From: Trachythela sp. YZ-2020
Taxonomy: Eukaryota > Cnidaria > Anthozoa > Malacalcyonacea > Clavulariidae
Direction: 5' to 3'
NCBI GenBank assembly: GCA_016169945.1
Contig: JADLSH010000085.1
Span: 310,001 to 374,000, forward strand
DNA length: 64,000 nt
Shown here: piece by piece, positions 33,912 through 46,953 of the stretch
Layout: the number at the start of each line of letters is the position of its first letter
How positions within the stretch are numbered: the first letter of the stretch is position 1
Translations under genes and position numbers: made by a program
The notes under the pieces: generated by a model
The model's database searches: none
Seen by the model: only the letters and a program-made list of their open reading frames with translations
Told to the model about the DNA's origin: nothing

Positions 33912-34856
33912 AAGCTGCTATACGGCGAGTAGCTAGCTCGACCAAACAGATTGCAAAATAGCTCATATACGGTGGATGACTATATTATAATGCTCGATAT
34001 AACTCGCAAATATTCGAACACTACAAATACGACAGAGCAACAATCATGGAAATTAATTCGTAGACAATGTAATAATTTCTCAAATTAACTCCCTCCCCCT
34101 CCATACAATGTTGGTGTGTGCATGAAATCAAACCCATAGGTTTATATTATCATCAACATTGTGTTTGGGGGGGGGGAGGGGGGATGTTTACAAATTATTT
34201 TAGAATTGAATATTTAAATATTCAACAACTGGTGTCGAACAATGCTAAAAATTTATGGTTTTCATAAAAAGTCTACGTATATTATTTCCACAATTGAAGG
34301 TTAAAGAAGATTAGAGACGAATTTAATTTGTATTACTTTGTTCCCGTCTATCAGAACTGTCGTTCCAATGGACAAGAAAACACAAATTAAAACAGTCTTT
34401 AAAATTGTAAATTCACCGTATTTCTTCCAAAATAACAATACATTTTCGCCTTTCAAAAACACGCTTTTTACCCAAAATCGCTTGCATTACGCAAGCGCAT
34501 TATATGGAACGATTCTTTCTTTAACATACTTTAATAATCCATTTCCACACCTCTTAATTTTCACACACATTGAATAACTTACCTATCTTTTAAGTTAAGT
34601 TTAAGATAATTTTACTCTTCAGTCGAACATACTATTACATTATAACCTCATAGGATTCATAGTCATGTTACGTGCGGAAAATGTTTAATAAACTTGTCAT
34701 ATTTACTTTAAGCTAGATTGGCCATTCAAATTTAGCCTTCTGGTGTACACATATACTAGTGCATATTTCTCCCGTGCATGTTTTTCGTCGCACAACGGTA
34801 TACATGTGTATAGAAAAAGATCATCGTGATTTCGTGACCATGCACGCAAGACCATT
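33912..34856. other. Spacer of module B, no gene recognised
   Basis: Counterpart of 13585-14516 including the G-run at about 34168-34183. No protein similarity is seen. Confidence 0.5.
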
Positions 34857-35768
34857 CAGAGCGTCCAAATCCCGCATCCCGTTCCATATCTTCTCTCGTT
34901 CCTGCAATCCCGATAGCTTTTCTTAGGTTATCCCAATTCCGAATAATATTAATACAAGTTGGGCTCTCAAGCACAACAGCACGAGAAAATTTGCGAATTC
35001 CTTGACAAGGGCTCTGAAATTCCCTAGTTTTCCCTAAAATTCAATTCCTTAAATTACTTCATTCATTCACTTTTCTGGGACTTCTGCTCAGTGACTTCAA
35101 GTCACTATTTGTAACTTAGTAAATGATTGAACTACATAACAGCTAAAATTGTGCGATTCACCAAACAGTCACACTCTAATAATTTTAAGGCAATCATGCT
35201 CTAAAAGACAATCTGCCCGGTTGGGGATGTTAGTCCGGGTGTGAGCCAGGGAAATTTTTAAAAAATTGGGGTCACATAAGCGCCATTTCCTGCACTTCTG
35301 GGCAGTTGAAAAAGAGATAAAGTACATACATCAGTGTAAATTATTCACACTAAGGTCGTTCTTGGAATCATTTAAATTCCCTAAAACTATACAAAATTCC
35401 TATTTCTGAGGAGAAATCCCTAAAAGTGAGAGCGCTGCTTACAAGATTTCAATATGGTGCCGCCTATTATGCAAGTTAAAGCGTCAACGTGATACATGCC
35501 AAAAGTTTACAAATAAATTCATTGGTGACACTTTCCAGAACAGACAGAACAGGGTTAGAACACAAATGTGACATTAAATCTTCAAAGATCGTATTTCAAA
35601 ATCCCGAATGTCGCCTCGCGAAAGATTCGTATCTCAACTCGAAAATCCTACATCCAGCCAGATGTTTTATTCCCAAATCCCGCGATATATTTTCTCAACT
35701 AGTATCCCGCTTCCCGATATTCATATAAGCCAAATCCCGCATCCCGAAAAACCTATTGTGGACACTCC
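34857..35768. mobile_element. Non-autonomous element with gtccacaatagg ends, module B
   Basis: Counterpart of 14517-15458. The right inverted repeat is intact at 35752-35768; the left is cut short (gcgtccaaatccc), with about 13 bp lost. The nested hAT-like relative ends at 35438. Confidence 0.6.
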
Positions 35769-36023
35769 ATTCACGTGGCCTCGCGCAGGCAAGCCGTTGA
35801 AACGCCAACAATAACCCTCGCAACAGTACAAATTAGCAAATATTACTACATTCAACAATAATTTAGACGCAATGAATGAACTACAGTACAACTGCCGCGG
35901 TATTTTAGCGTCAATGCAAAAGTCCTTGGAATGCGCTCTGAGCTGAGAAGGCCTATTCATGATCAGGCAATAGATTTGCTCAACGCGCGTGCAACTGTGC
36001 TGTAAATGCTTGACGGCTCACAA

Positions 36024-36953
36024 CTATTTACAATTACATTTCGACAAGGTTTTCGCATGGATTCTGAGCTTTTTGTTCCTCCAAAATAGAATGATAGAGT
36101 TTAGACTTGAATTCAACATAACAAAAACATTTGAGTATCTATTGAGAGTGGCGGCTGTAAAAGCAGATTTAATGCTCAATATACCGCTAAATGCAAGTAT
36201 GCCAGGTAGGCCACATACAATGCAACAAATTATAACTAGAAAACACGTTTTTGCCGCTTTAATTTCATTTAAATATTGTTTTATTTTGCCCCTTTCTTTT
36301 ACATCCTTTTGATTTAGCCTTACTCGAACTTTGATCTGTATGGCAAGAGCAATCTTTGCATAAACAAAAACCGTGTGTCCCAAGAAGGCCAGGGATGTGC
36401 AACCAAGCAGAAAGCGCAATATGCGACCATAATGAAGTGTCAGTCCCAAGAGAAAAGTTTGGAAAGTGCAAACAACGATTACGTACTTCAATAACTGATT
36501 CTTTTTCATCCGAGTTAGGTGAATTATCGGATAACAGATGCTCATGTATCTGTCATGGTTCATCATAGAGAACGTGGTTAGTGAGAACAAGAATATGAGA
36601 GATCCAAGTTTTCTGCCAAGCCAAGCTACGACACAACTTGGCGTACCTGCAATTTCATTCACCAAAACGTAAGTGAATAAAGGCATCACTAGCGTTCCAT
36701 GTAGTAGATCGATGGTTGACTGTATCATTATCGTAAAGTTGGATAGTTTTTCTCTTAATGTTTGGGTCGTCCAAATTGTGATTACTGTACAAGCGTTAAG
36801 ATATATAGTTGTGACAGTAAGGATGGCACATATCACTGTCACAGTGGTGTGAATGACTTTATATACAGAATTCGGAGGGAAATGAATAATTACACTGGCG
36901 GCGTCTTCGAAAATGTCGCAGTTTTTGATGAATGTGAAATTGTCTGAACTCAT
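36024..36953 (-). CDS. Orphan class A GPCR, copy B
   Basis: 309 residues in one exon, colinear with the gene at 15718-16647. HDRY at 133-136, the N-terminal NFT site and LNSIILF in helix 7 are all kept. Differences include Ile120, Leu203, Val218 and Asn271. The absence of any frame damage, while the surrounding duplicated spacer has accumulated indels, suggests both copies remain functional. Ligand unknown. Confidence 0.85.
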   Translation of the reverse strand: MSSDNFTFIKNCDIFEDAASVIIHFPPNSVYKVIHTTVTVICAILTVTTIYLNACTVITIWTTQTLREKLSNFTIMIQSTIDLLHGTLVMPLFTYVLVNEIAGTPSCVVAWLGRKLGSLIFLFSLTTFSMMNHDRYMSICYPIIHLTRMKKNQLLKYVIVVCTFQTFLLGLTLHYGRILRFLLGCTSLAFLGHTVFVYAKIALAIQIKVRVRLNQKDVKERGKIKQYLNEIKAAKTCFLVIICCIVCGLPGILAFSGILSIKSAFTAATLNRYSNVFVMLNSSLNSIILFWRNKKLRIHAKTLSKCNCK

Positions 36954-37294
36954 TCTGACCCTGTTCTTATAAAGTTCATAGTAGTTTTAACCACAATTAG
37001 AAAGGGGTTTATATATTCAAGTACTGGAGTAATTAATAAAACTGGATTCTTCCGTTTAATTACGATTATTACTAACCAAATTGGTCTGTTGTTTCATCCA
37101 CGAATTTTGAATTCTATATGTGAAATAAAAAAATCGCTACCAATTTACGACGAATCACTGACCTCAACAAACGTTTTTCCGGCTGATAATTTCTGCAAAT
37201 ATAAAATATAATTATTCCGGGCGAATAAAGAGCGCATAACTATAATAATACACATTTTTTAAAACTGTACACTTCATTCATCTTCAGCATTGAA

Positions 37295-38287
37295 GAACCA
37301 AAATTTGATTCTTCTTCTGAAGATGAATCGAATTTAGAATCGAAATATACAGTTTGAAAAAAAATGCAACATTTTGTAACGAATTAAGCAAAACAGTAAT
37401 TGAGATATCTTTAATTTTCAAAAGAAATCATTCCCGACCTTGACCAAAGCCATTTCAGCATTTTCTGTTTGTTCAGTTATATGCTGGTAATAGTAAGGGA
37501 TAGAGTTATAAAGATACATGGAAGTAAAATAAGACATGCAATACACAAAAGGCAATAGCATTGCAAGCAAGATAATGATCCATTTCGTAAATATTATAGT
37601 TGCTTTATTCATTCGATTGCATTGTTTGCAATTAATATATTTATTTAGCGGTATATACAAACCCAGGTAAAATATCCGTTAAGTTGGTACATCTACAGAT
37701 TCGTAATGATAATATGTAATGCATCTACTGCTGAGAAGTGCTGCGTAGGCCGAACTGTTGATCACCTGACGTGGGATTTTCTAATTGTCATGAAAAAAAA
37801 GCAATTACGTAGGTGGCTAAAATGACTGAAATATTGAGGATAAAATAGGATAATATATTTATTTTACCTTAATTATGGCACTATTGCAGCCCATATAATA
37901 GAATTTGATGAAGTCGCTGAAGTATGTGCCATGTGTAATTTACCCTGCGAAAATAATTTATATATAGTCAATGTCAATGGATTTGAAGATCTACCTGGAG
38001 AAGTCGCTAGAGCAATTTCCTCCACTATTTGCATGACTAACTCCGCCATTACGGCACTAAGTTGGAGAACCCATCGTGCAACCAGAAATTTGATGATAAT
38101 AATTTCCTTCAAACTTGAAAAAACTGATCATCAAAACAAATTTTAAAATTTGTTTTGCAGTCAAATTTGTATGTATATAATGGTCTGCATTATTCAGTTC
38201 TTGTTTTACAACATCTAGTGCCAAGTAAACCGGAATAGAAGTAAACAAAGAGGTCACATCGAATGATACAATTTTTGTCATGTTCAC
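37295..38287 (-). mobile_element. Penelope-like RT fragment, second family (copy B2)
   Basis: 38287-38057 reads IVSFDVTSLFTSIPV...FEGNYYHQISGCTMGSPT on the minus strand, then LSAVMAELVMQIVEEIALATSP. Relative to A2 it lacks the hAT and about 160 bp around it (ctacc joins tggagaagtcgc at about 37995). Confidence 0.7.
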
Positions 38288-38336
38288 TCTTTGCTTGAGT
38301 CGTTACGAATCAACAAACTCTTTTGAAATCTTTACA

Positions 38337-38605
38337 GTATGGTCTTTAAAAATCGAAGGTGCGAAAGAGGGACTTGTAAAATCTGCACGCAGAAATACAG
38401 AAAATGTTCGGCAAGGGGAGTTCCGAATTCCATTGAATTGTTATTATATTGGCGTGACAGTTTGACTTATTGTCGATTTATATTATTTGGGCGTTCATTT
38501 CATAAAATGCATGCAATGCATTGTAAACAAATCATGTTCATTTACATATGTCGGTGAAACGAAAAGGTGTTTGTGCTAACGTTGGTTCGAACATAAACCG
38601 GAAAT
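38337..38605 (+). pseudogene. GIY-YIG endonuclease fragment, module B
   Basis: Counterpart of 19488-19765, with the same TYVGETKR and WFEHKP motifs in broken frames. Confidence 0.5.
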
Positions 38606-38664
38606 ACGCATAAAACGATCGGGTGACTTTCCATATTACTATCCCGAAATTACGTCACAAAGAT

Positions 38665-38803
38665 TAAGGGTAGGATTAAGGTTAGGATTAAGGTTAGGAT
38701 TAAGGTTAGGATTAAGGTTAGGATTAAGGTTAGAATTAAGGTTAGGATTAAGGTTAGGATTAAGGTTAGGATTAGGGTTGGGATTAGGATTAGGGTTAGG
38801 AAT
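38665..38803. repeat. Telomere-like 12-bp tandem array, module B
   Basis: About ten units of ttaggattaagg, shorter than the array in module A; the right edge also contains gattagggttggg variants. Confidence 0.85.
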
Positions 38804-41463
38804 TTGAATATTGAGCTGGTTAGGATTTTGGAAATTGAGTCAAAAAATAGCTTCGGCATTTAAAGATCATGCCGAAGGTACATGTCATGCTGTAAATAGC
38901 AAATAAGACGGATGTCCAAATTCTTGAGAAAGGGTTGAAAAATCAGAAGAGACTCTCTGGAGGCATTGCATTCGGTATTTGCAGCCAGTATTTGCAGGTA
39001 GCAGCCGATAATTTAGCATTTTAATAATTTTTTTTAGGATTTTTAATTTAGGATGTTTTTAAATAAATTCTACAGATCAGCTTCAAACTTTGCAAAACTT
39101 TGTAATACGATATCCACTGATCACCACAACACTTAACAGTATAATTATATATTATTTATTATAGTCAAATCTGCAGACATGCATGTTTCGCCGTTCAACG
39201 GCTCGTCAGTGCAGCTTGTAACACAGTGTAGATGCGAGTGACTTCGTATTTATACACCATACTCTTGCCCTCACCAAGCGCATGTGGTACAATACTCAGA
39301 CACATGCGCATCCAGACATGCGTGAAGTGTCTTGGGGCAGTTAATCTTGAGTTTCGGCTCCTAGGTATATATGAAAATTTGTCATTTCGAAATGTGGTTT
39401 CCTTTTGAATATTTTCCTGGTAACTCTTTTCTCGCATCTCCGAAATAATATATTTTATCGGATATTTACCAGGTAAAATATCATATATATCTACAGATTC
39501 GTAATGATAATATGTAATTCGTCTACTGCTGGGAAGTGCTGGATGGGCCGAAAAATTGTTGTAGCCCTATACTGTAATTGTCATAGAAAGACTGAAATGT
39601 TATATTTCGGAGGAGAGTCAGTATTAATATTTTTCCTTGTGCCACTATTGCCGCGCACATAATAGAACTTGATGAAGTCGCTTAAGTAGATGTAAAATGT
39701 AATTTCGCTGTAGAAATTTAATATAGTCAATGGATTTGAAAATCTACGGCATGGATCTAAGGCAGCAAAGGTACTTTCGTAGACAATATAATATTTTCAT
39801 GTGAAAACGAGATTTAACACCTGTCATTATCATCAGTTGCCTGAATTTCAGCAGCACACTTTTGAGATGTTTTTCTTGCAATTGTGCCACATGCAGTACA
39901 CAAAATTCAGGCCACTCGGTCCTAACGACTCGGCCTCTGTGATACATCATTCAGTATTGTTTCTAGTAGCTCATGAAAACACATGATTTCTTTACAAGGC
40001 AATTAACAGCCATGCGATGCATGCAGAGAAAGTCATCCAAACGGCGCATAGCTTGAATTGATCTGCAGTTGACGTTAAAATGAGCTGATGCATGACATCT
40101 TGCGTACAACTTCAAACGAAGCATTACACTGCAGTAGGTGGAATGAAGTACTCAATTTTTTATAATAAACAAATTTTCGCAACAGTGGCGGGTCTATAAC
40201 TTTGTTGACTGAAATTTAGATTTAATTTTACACTTTTGTGATTTGGTTTTAAAAATGATCACTGATAGTTTACCCAAACGGAATATTAAAGAAACTGCAA
40301 ACATGCAAACAGCAACAAAATAATGAAAACCACAGGCTTCCGGGAATTGAAAATGAGCATGCAACCTATTTCTGCGATTTTTGTTCCACAGGAAAAAATG
40401 ACTTGACATTTGTTCCCATTCAAGATATGAATGATTCCTTTCCACATTTCGTTACGCCCATTCTTTGCTTTGTAGCGGCTGCTTCGACCTTCTTGCCGAT
40501 TAAAAGATTAACTGATGATAACCGATTTTTGTATCATTTTTAATACTTTGCCAAGATGATCCCGAAATGTGAAGATATTTGAAAAAACTGTCGAATTTTT
40601 CACGATGTTTCACAAAGAAAGGTCACAGCCGTCAACCCCCCTCCCACACACAACCGAACGTCCATATCACGTTTTTCGTGGGCCAAATCGATATGGGAGG
40701 CTTCCCTTAAAGGCCGAAGCGGCAGATAATGTGCTTTACAATAGCGTTTTCAAGCGGAAATGGTGAGCAGTTGAACGACAAAACATATACATTAATCATT
40801 ATTATATAAAATGCTGAAGCGACAGATAAATGTACAACATAAAATTACCAGCCGCATTATACAAGCTACATTTATGAGCTGCTGTTCAACAGCGAAACAT
40901 AAATATTAACTAGACGTTACTATCTCAAGTTGAATGCTGCCTCGTGAATGTATAGTCTTGACAATGATGCTGATGCGACGGAGGATGTCCAACTTAGGCT
41001 ATATGAGATCGAGGTATAGCACTGTAAGCTAGTGTCGAAACATATATATTATGAAAACGCTGACAAGGTTGATTATTGGCAAATTACGTTCTACCTAGCA
41101 AAACGATAAGCGAGATAATGCCAAAGCAAACTCCCGGAACAGAATTTATATGATGAATATTCTAGATCTGTCAGCTTATATTCAAGTATACTGTATGGGC
41201 ATCAAATGACAGTATGAGCCATGGCAAAACAGTATCATGGTTTGTCTGGCAGCAGAATATGCACTTTTCTTTTCAAGCAAGTCCTAATATTTGAATCAGT
41301 GATTCCCTAGCCTGTCGACTGGGGTCATGAGATGGAAATAGGGGCATATACACTCTAAATCTCTAAATGTTATATCAACACCATCTGCGCTTTGTGTCAA
41401 CACCAAAATCTGTGTTAATTCTTGCCTCTGTATGGACACTGCTAAACTTATGCTACGAAATGT
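38804..41463. other. Spacer, no gene recognised
   Basis: 38804-40690 duplicates 20013-21718. 39165-39340 is an insertion absent from the first copy; it includes the palindrome-like gcatgtttcgccgttcaacg. 40691-41463 is unique in the window. No coding sequence is supported. Confidence 0.5.
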
Positions 41464-42600
41464 ATATTTACACCACTTTGGCGTGAACCCTAGACACCAA
41501 ATCTGTGTAAATTTACACTTGTGATATATTTCAACACTATTCATATTTTATACCATTTTGGCGTAAAACCTTTTGCCTCTCTCCGGACACCAATTTGAGG
41601 CAAAATTGATCTATATATGGCCATCTATATAAGGCCATGTATGCCTTTTCATTTGGGTAATCTTTTCAAATCTATTGAAACGTGTTTTTATCAGTTGAAA
41701 ATCCTTGTTTTGGTGAAAGAATGCGTTTTTTATCATTTACGAAACATTTGGAGCAGTTTGAGGCAAAATTCGAACTTTGTCCATGTCAGGCCAAATATGT
41801 ATGTGCAGTGGTCCCCTTTGATTTAATAAATCTTTCCTATTATACACCATAAATATACAAAACACACTAATTATAAATTATAAATAAATTACTGTACTAA
41901 ATATAGACATAAGTCATATAGGGAGGATAGCAGAAGGAGGAAACTAAATTCCCATTACAAAATTCCTATTTACCTTTGCATCAGGTAAAATTTTCAAATA
42001 TTTAGAAACGTGTTTTATCAGTTGAAAATGATTGTCTTGATGAAAGAAGACGCGTTTGATTACTTACCAAACGTTTGGAGCAGTTGGAGGCAAAATTCAA
42101 ACTTTGGCCACCCCAGGCCAAGTATGCATGTGGTACCTCTTTGCTTTTGAGCAAAATTTTCAGCTCTTTAATTAAAAACGTGTTTCTATCAGTTGAAGAT
42201 CATTGTCCTCCAAGGGTACTAATTCCGCTCGGATATTTACACCCGGGTATGTGAGAACATAGCGGAACGCAAAGTCGTCCGCCATTATGTCGTGGACGTT
42301 GGACGTTGGATGGTTTCCTACGTTATGCGCATGCGCGAGTTCAAGCTGAGAGAAAACTGGTAACTAGCAACCTCGACCAAAGATTTGTTTTTCAAGTTAA
42401 ACGTCAGAAATTTAACTGCCAAAAAGTTTTATACTCGGGACGGGACATCGTAAAACACGGACAAATAAAGTCTCCAAAACAAGATAACTGAAAATGTTTA
42501 CGAGGACTTTCACTTGTTAAAGTCAACAGGAGAAAAAGCAGGAGACCTAAAAAGGACAATATTTTAGAGCTTTAAAGCGTCTTTAAACGGGTAAGTGTTA
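41464..42600. repeat. More diverged third copy of the 165-bp repeat block
   Basis: Matches 11170-12150 and 31980-32960 with more substitutions, and has an extra A+T-rich insertion of about 145 bp at 41828-41975. It marks the right edge of the duplicated region. Confidence 0.7.
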
Positions 42601-43451
42601 ATTTTGCATACTTGCTATTGGCATGCAGTATAGTTTGTGGATTTTCAGAGGCTGAGGTCACTCTGTGCTGTTAATACAATATTGACTAAACTACATGGCT
42701 TCTAAAATTTAAAGGCAAAAGGCAAAATGGAAAATTTTAAATCAATGATTACAAAAAATTTACAATGAACTATTGGCATTGAACCATCGTCTCCATAATG
42801 ATTTTTCCATAGAATTTTTAAACGTCTACTACGTATAGAATAAGAATGACCATAATCTAAGACAAAAGCGAAGTATAAAAAAACTGTTCAAAAAACAATT
42901 GAAAAATTCATTTCAATTATCACTGAAAAGTTTGAAAGGTTTTGTGAAACGCCTAAGGTTGAATTTTACAGTTCGGCAAAAGATAATTTTATAGTTATAA
43001 AAGAACAAACATGATCACTATTTTACCATTTTGTACCATAACCTCTCTCTTCCTCTGTTATTTTGTGTTTTGTTTCGCTTCTTTCTTCCGACTCTCTTGC
43101 CATAGTTTCTCCCCCAAATAGAATCTAGTTCTACAAACTCCACACGGTATGCTGTTTTGGCGGTTTTCTGACAGCCAATGCGATTGTGTTTTCGTATTTC
43201 AAAACGCTGCTTTGTAGTGGGTACCATCCCGCATATTGCCATAAAAAAAACGAACAAATTGGCAAAAACCTTTCGTATTTTACTCGCTTTAGGAACCTAT
43301 TCTGTTCACCAAAAAGTTGTTAGAATATAGTAAAACTAGATTTATAGATAGATTTAAGTTCTGATATTTTTTAGCTTAGTTTTAAAGATATTTCGAGTTG
43401 TTTTACTTTTGTAAAGGTATATCTATCCATAGTTTGCTTTACTTACCAACC
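42601..43451. other. Intergenic, no gene recognised
   Basis: A minus-strand open frame 43257-43018 (basic C-terminal half) has no recognisable family; A+T-rich sequence otherwise. Confidence 0.45.
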
Positions 43452-43459
43452 TTAGAAAT

Positions 43460-43632
43460 CATAGGCGTAGGAAGCAACTGCAAGTTGAGGGGGGGGGGGC
43501 ACTTTGTCTTAAGGGCACCTCTTCTATTAGAAAAGGGCACTTTTTCCATTGTTTTAGCTGGAGAAAAGGGCACTTTGGAAGAAACTTGGGGGAGCACGTA
43601 CCCCCTGTGCCCCCTCAGTTCCTACGCCACTG
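43460..43632. mobile_element. 173-bp hAT-type MITE
   Basis: Ends CA(T)AGGCGTAGGAA and TTCCTACGCCACTG are inverted. Flanks ttagaaat (43452-43459) and ttaggaat (43633-43640) are an 8-bp duplication with one mismatch. The interior is G-rich, with a 10-base G-run. Confidence 0.8.
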
Positions 43633-43706
43633 TTAGGAATAATATATACTATATTGACACTCATTACTATGCAGCGACGTGATCTATTCTAAAACTACAC
43701 CCGAAT

Positions 43707-43843
43707 GACAGACGAGTAACAGACGACTACAGACGAGTGACAGACGACTACAGACGAGTAACAGACGACTACAGACGAGTGACAGACGAGTAACAGACGA
43801 CTACAGACGAGTAACAGACGAGTCTAGACGACTACAGACGAGT
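43707..43843. repeat. Minisatellite (acagacgag/acagacgac), left arm
   Basis: Alternating units of about 9-11 bp based on acagacga(g/c)ta. Inverted partner at 53655-53770. Lack of unique spacers excludes a CRISPR array. Confidence 0.88.
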
Positions 43844-43965
43844 AAATTTTCGAAATACGACTGACATTCAGGTACATACAAGTTCATACGACCATAGGCG
43901 GTCCAAAAATTCGGGTTTTTAATCTTTTCTGAAAGCTTTTCTTTGATATATTCACTTGATAAAGC

Positions 43966-46953
43966 TTGAAAACACGCGTGAAAATGTGAGAAGCCTAGTA
44001 AATCATATTGATGAGCTGCGAGTTTTGCTTGCTACTAGCCCGATCGATGTCCTAACAATAAATGAGACATGGCTTAATTCTACAATAAGCGATAACGATG
44101 TATATATACCTGGATACGAAATCATACGTCGTGACAGGGCATTTAAAAGTACAGATGGAAAAACGTATGGAGGTGTTTGTTTTTATGTACGCTCCAGCGT
44201 AAATTTCATACAGCGTAAACACATGTCTATTGATGATTTAGAAAATCTATGTATTCAAATTCAAAAACCAAATTCTAAGCCATTTCTCGTTGCGACATGG
44301 TACAGGCCACCAAATTCGAATGTTGATAAATTTAATTATTTTGAGACATTTATTGACATGCTTGATGCTGAAAATGTCGAGTACTATTTATTGGGTGACC
44401 TAAATTGTGACCTCGGGTCGCCTGATTTAGACAGTAATTCGAGATCATTAATAGGCATCACTGAGCTCTATGGTTTACATCAATTGATAAGTGAACCGAC
44501 TCGAATTACTGAAACTTCCTCAACTATGATTGATCATGTATTCACCAATACACCAGATAAAATTGTTTGCTCCGGTGTTTCTCATGTCGGTATTAGTGAT
44601 CACAGCTTAATATATGCATTCCGTAAGCTTTCAACCGGTCTACACAATAAAGGCCATTCTACAGTAAATTATCGAAAATTTAAAAATTTTAACTCTGAAA
44701 GTTTTCGAAGTGATATTTTTTCACAGAATTGGGACGTCATAAGGGAGTATAATAATCCGAATGATATGTGGCGTGTGTGGAAAACGACCTTTAATAACGT
44801 AGTGGAAATGCATGCTCCTTTACGGACAAGGCGGGTAAGACTTTCTAAGTCGCCCTGGATCACGCCTGAGTTAAAAAGACATATGCATGAAAGAGATATT
44901 TTAAAAATCAAGGCTATTCGATCTAAAGATATTTATGACTGGGCTGCTTTTAAGAAAGCTCGCAACTCTGTGAACAACGAAATTAAATTTGCGAAGAAAG
45001 CCCATTATATGAATGCTTTTCATGAAAACGAGAATAATGTGAAAAAAACTTGGGGTATTATTAATGAATTAACCTCAAGAAAACAAAATAATTCACATGT
45101 AAAAGAGATTAAACTAAATGGTTCTTCAGTTAGTGACCCCCCGGGGTTATCAGAGACGTTTAACACTCATTTTGCTAGCATTGGACCTAAGCTTATGGAG
45201 AAGGTACCTTGTGATGAAAATAACTGCTCATATTTAGAATATCTCAATTGCCATATTAGTGGTAATACTTTTGAGTTGAAGTCGACAACTTCATCAATGG
45301 TTTGTTCACTCTTGGACAAACTCTGTAAATCTAAAGCAACTGGTCTAGATAAAATATCTGCTAAGCTTCTTCGCTACTGTCCTGACCTACTGTCGGAATC
45401 CCTTACCGTAATTTTCAACTGCTCTATTAATACCGGTATCTTTCCCGACGAATGGAAATGCTCAAAAGTCATTCCATTATTTAAACACGGTGAGCGTAGG
45501 GACTTGAATAATTATCGCCCAATTTCGATAATCCCTGTTGTAGCGAAGGTTTTCGAGCGAATTATTTATGATCAAATCTATGCCTTTCTTACTGACAACA
45601 ATTTACTATGTAATAGCCAGTCAGGTTTCGATGTCTACATTCAACTGTCACCGCGCTTCTTGAGTCCACCAATAACTGGGCATACAACATTGACCAAGGC
45701 CGAGTTAATGCTGTAGTTTTCCTAGATCTTAAGAAAGCGTTTGACACAGTTAACCATGGAATTTTACTATCAAAACTGAATGCGTATGGTCTTGGGGGTG
45801 CTGTGGGTAATTGGTTTAAGTCTTATCTAAGTGACCGCAGTCAAAAATGCTATGTTAATGGTCACCTTTCTAACAATCGTACGTTACTATGTGGTATTCC
45901 ACAGGGGACTATTTTAGGACCATTGTTATTTTTACTGTACATAAATGACTTACCAAATTGCCTTGAGCACTCCCAGGCACGAATGTACGCGGATGATACT
46001 AATTTAACATTTGCAAGTAACAATATTGACGACATAAATTATCACCTTAATCATGACCTTGCAAATGTGAACAAATGGCTTATCGCCAATAGGCTTACTT
46101 TAAATCAATCCAAAACTGAATTTATGCTAATTGGCTCACGACAAAGAATAGCCACATTTCGATCAGTTCCATGTTTAGAAATAGACGGGGTTCCTATTGA
46201 TAAGGTTTCACAAGCAAAGTCTCTCGGAGTGTACCTTGACGAGAATCTATCTTGGAATATACAAATTAATGAATTAACAAAAAAGATTGCTTCTGGTATT
46301 GGCGCTTTAAAACGTGTTCGATCATTTGTCCCAGTCGCAACATTGCAATTAATTTTAATTCCTTGGTTCAGCCATATTTCAATTACTGTTGCACAGTTTG
46401 GGACAATTGCAACAAAACCCTAGCTGAAAAACTTCAAAAACTACAAAATCGTGCAGCGAGAGTACTAACATTCTCCAGTTATGACACTAATGCTGATGTT
46501 TTAATTGAGAAACTTGGCTGGAAAAAATTATCATCCCAGCGCCGGTTTAAAAAAGCTGTCATGGTTTATAAATCATTAAATGGTCTTTCTCCTGATTACA
46601 TGCATTCCATGTTTGTAAACCGTGACAGTGTTCCTTATTCGTTGAGAAACACTGAGAACAAACTAGCTGTTCCTAAGCCCCGCACAAACTATCTCAAGAA
46701 TAGCTTTAGCTATAGTGGTGCGGTGCTGTGGAACAGTCTTCCGATTGGGCTACGGCAAGCATAAATTTCCGATCGGGCTGTGCCAAATTATTTTAACTTT
46801 TTTACACGGCCCTCATGAAAAGCAGGTATTATATTTTCTATTTAGCGTGGTTCTACTTTGTAATTTATCTAATTTAGTTTGTTGCATGTTAAATCCTGCT
46901 GAGAATACCGTGTGTAAATAAAGTTTTAATAATAATAAATAATAATAATTTCA
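43966..46953 (+). mobile_element. Nearly complete CR1/L2-type non-LTR retrotransposon
   Basis: Inserted into the left foldback arm, between aaagcttg (43965) and gctcgcgtgacg (46957); the right arm shows the joined sequence aaagcttgctcgcg. The 3' end is an (aat)n tail (46918-46953) after aaataaagttttaat. It begins at the endonuclease domain, so the 5' UTR and any ORF1 are missing. Confidence 0.85.
43969..46764 (+). pseudogene. APE endonuclease-reverse transcriptase polyprotein, two frameshifts
   Basis: The apurinic-type endonuclease is complete apart from the extreme N-terminus: LTINETWL, YGGVCFYVRS, WYRPPNS, YLLGDLNCD, MIDHVFTN and GISDHSLIY. The RT follows: WKCSKVIPLFKHGERRDLNN, YRPISIIPV, then after a shift at about 45630 LDLKKAFDTVNHGILL, CGIPQGTILGPLLFLLYIND, YADDTNLTF and LGVYLDENLSWN. 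A second shift at about 46360 leads to YFNYCCTVWDNC, LQNRAARVL and GAVLWNSLP. Only these two frame breaks separate it from a continuous protein, so it is relatively young. Confidence 0.9.

Noticed and set aside
43018..43257. 80-codon minus-strand open frame with basic C-terminus
   Set aside because: No recognisable family, no paralogue in the window, and no supporting signals.
43707..43843. Possible CRISPR-like array
   Set aside because: Units of about 10 bp with no unique spacers, in a eukaryotic foldback arm; it is a minisatellite.
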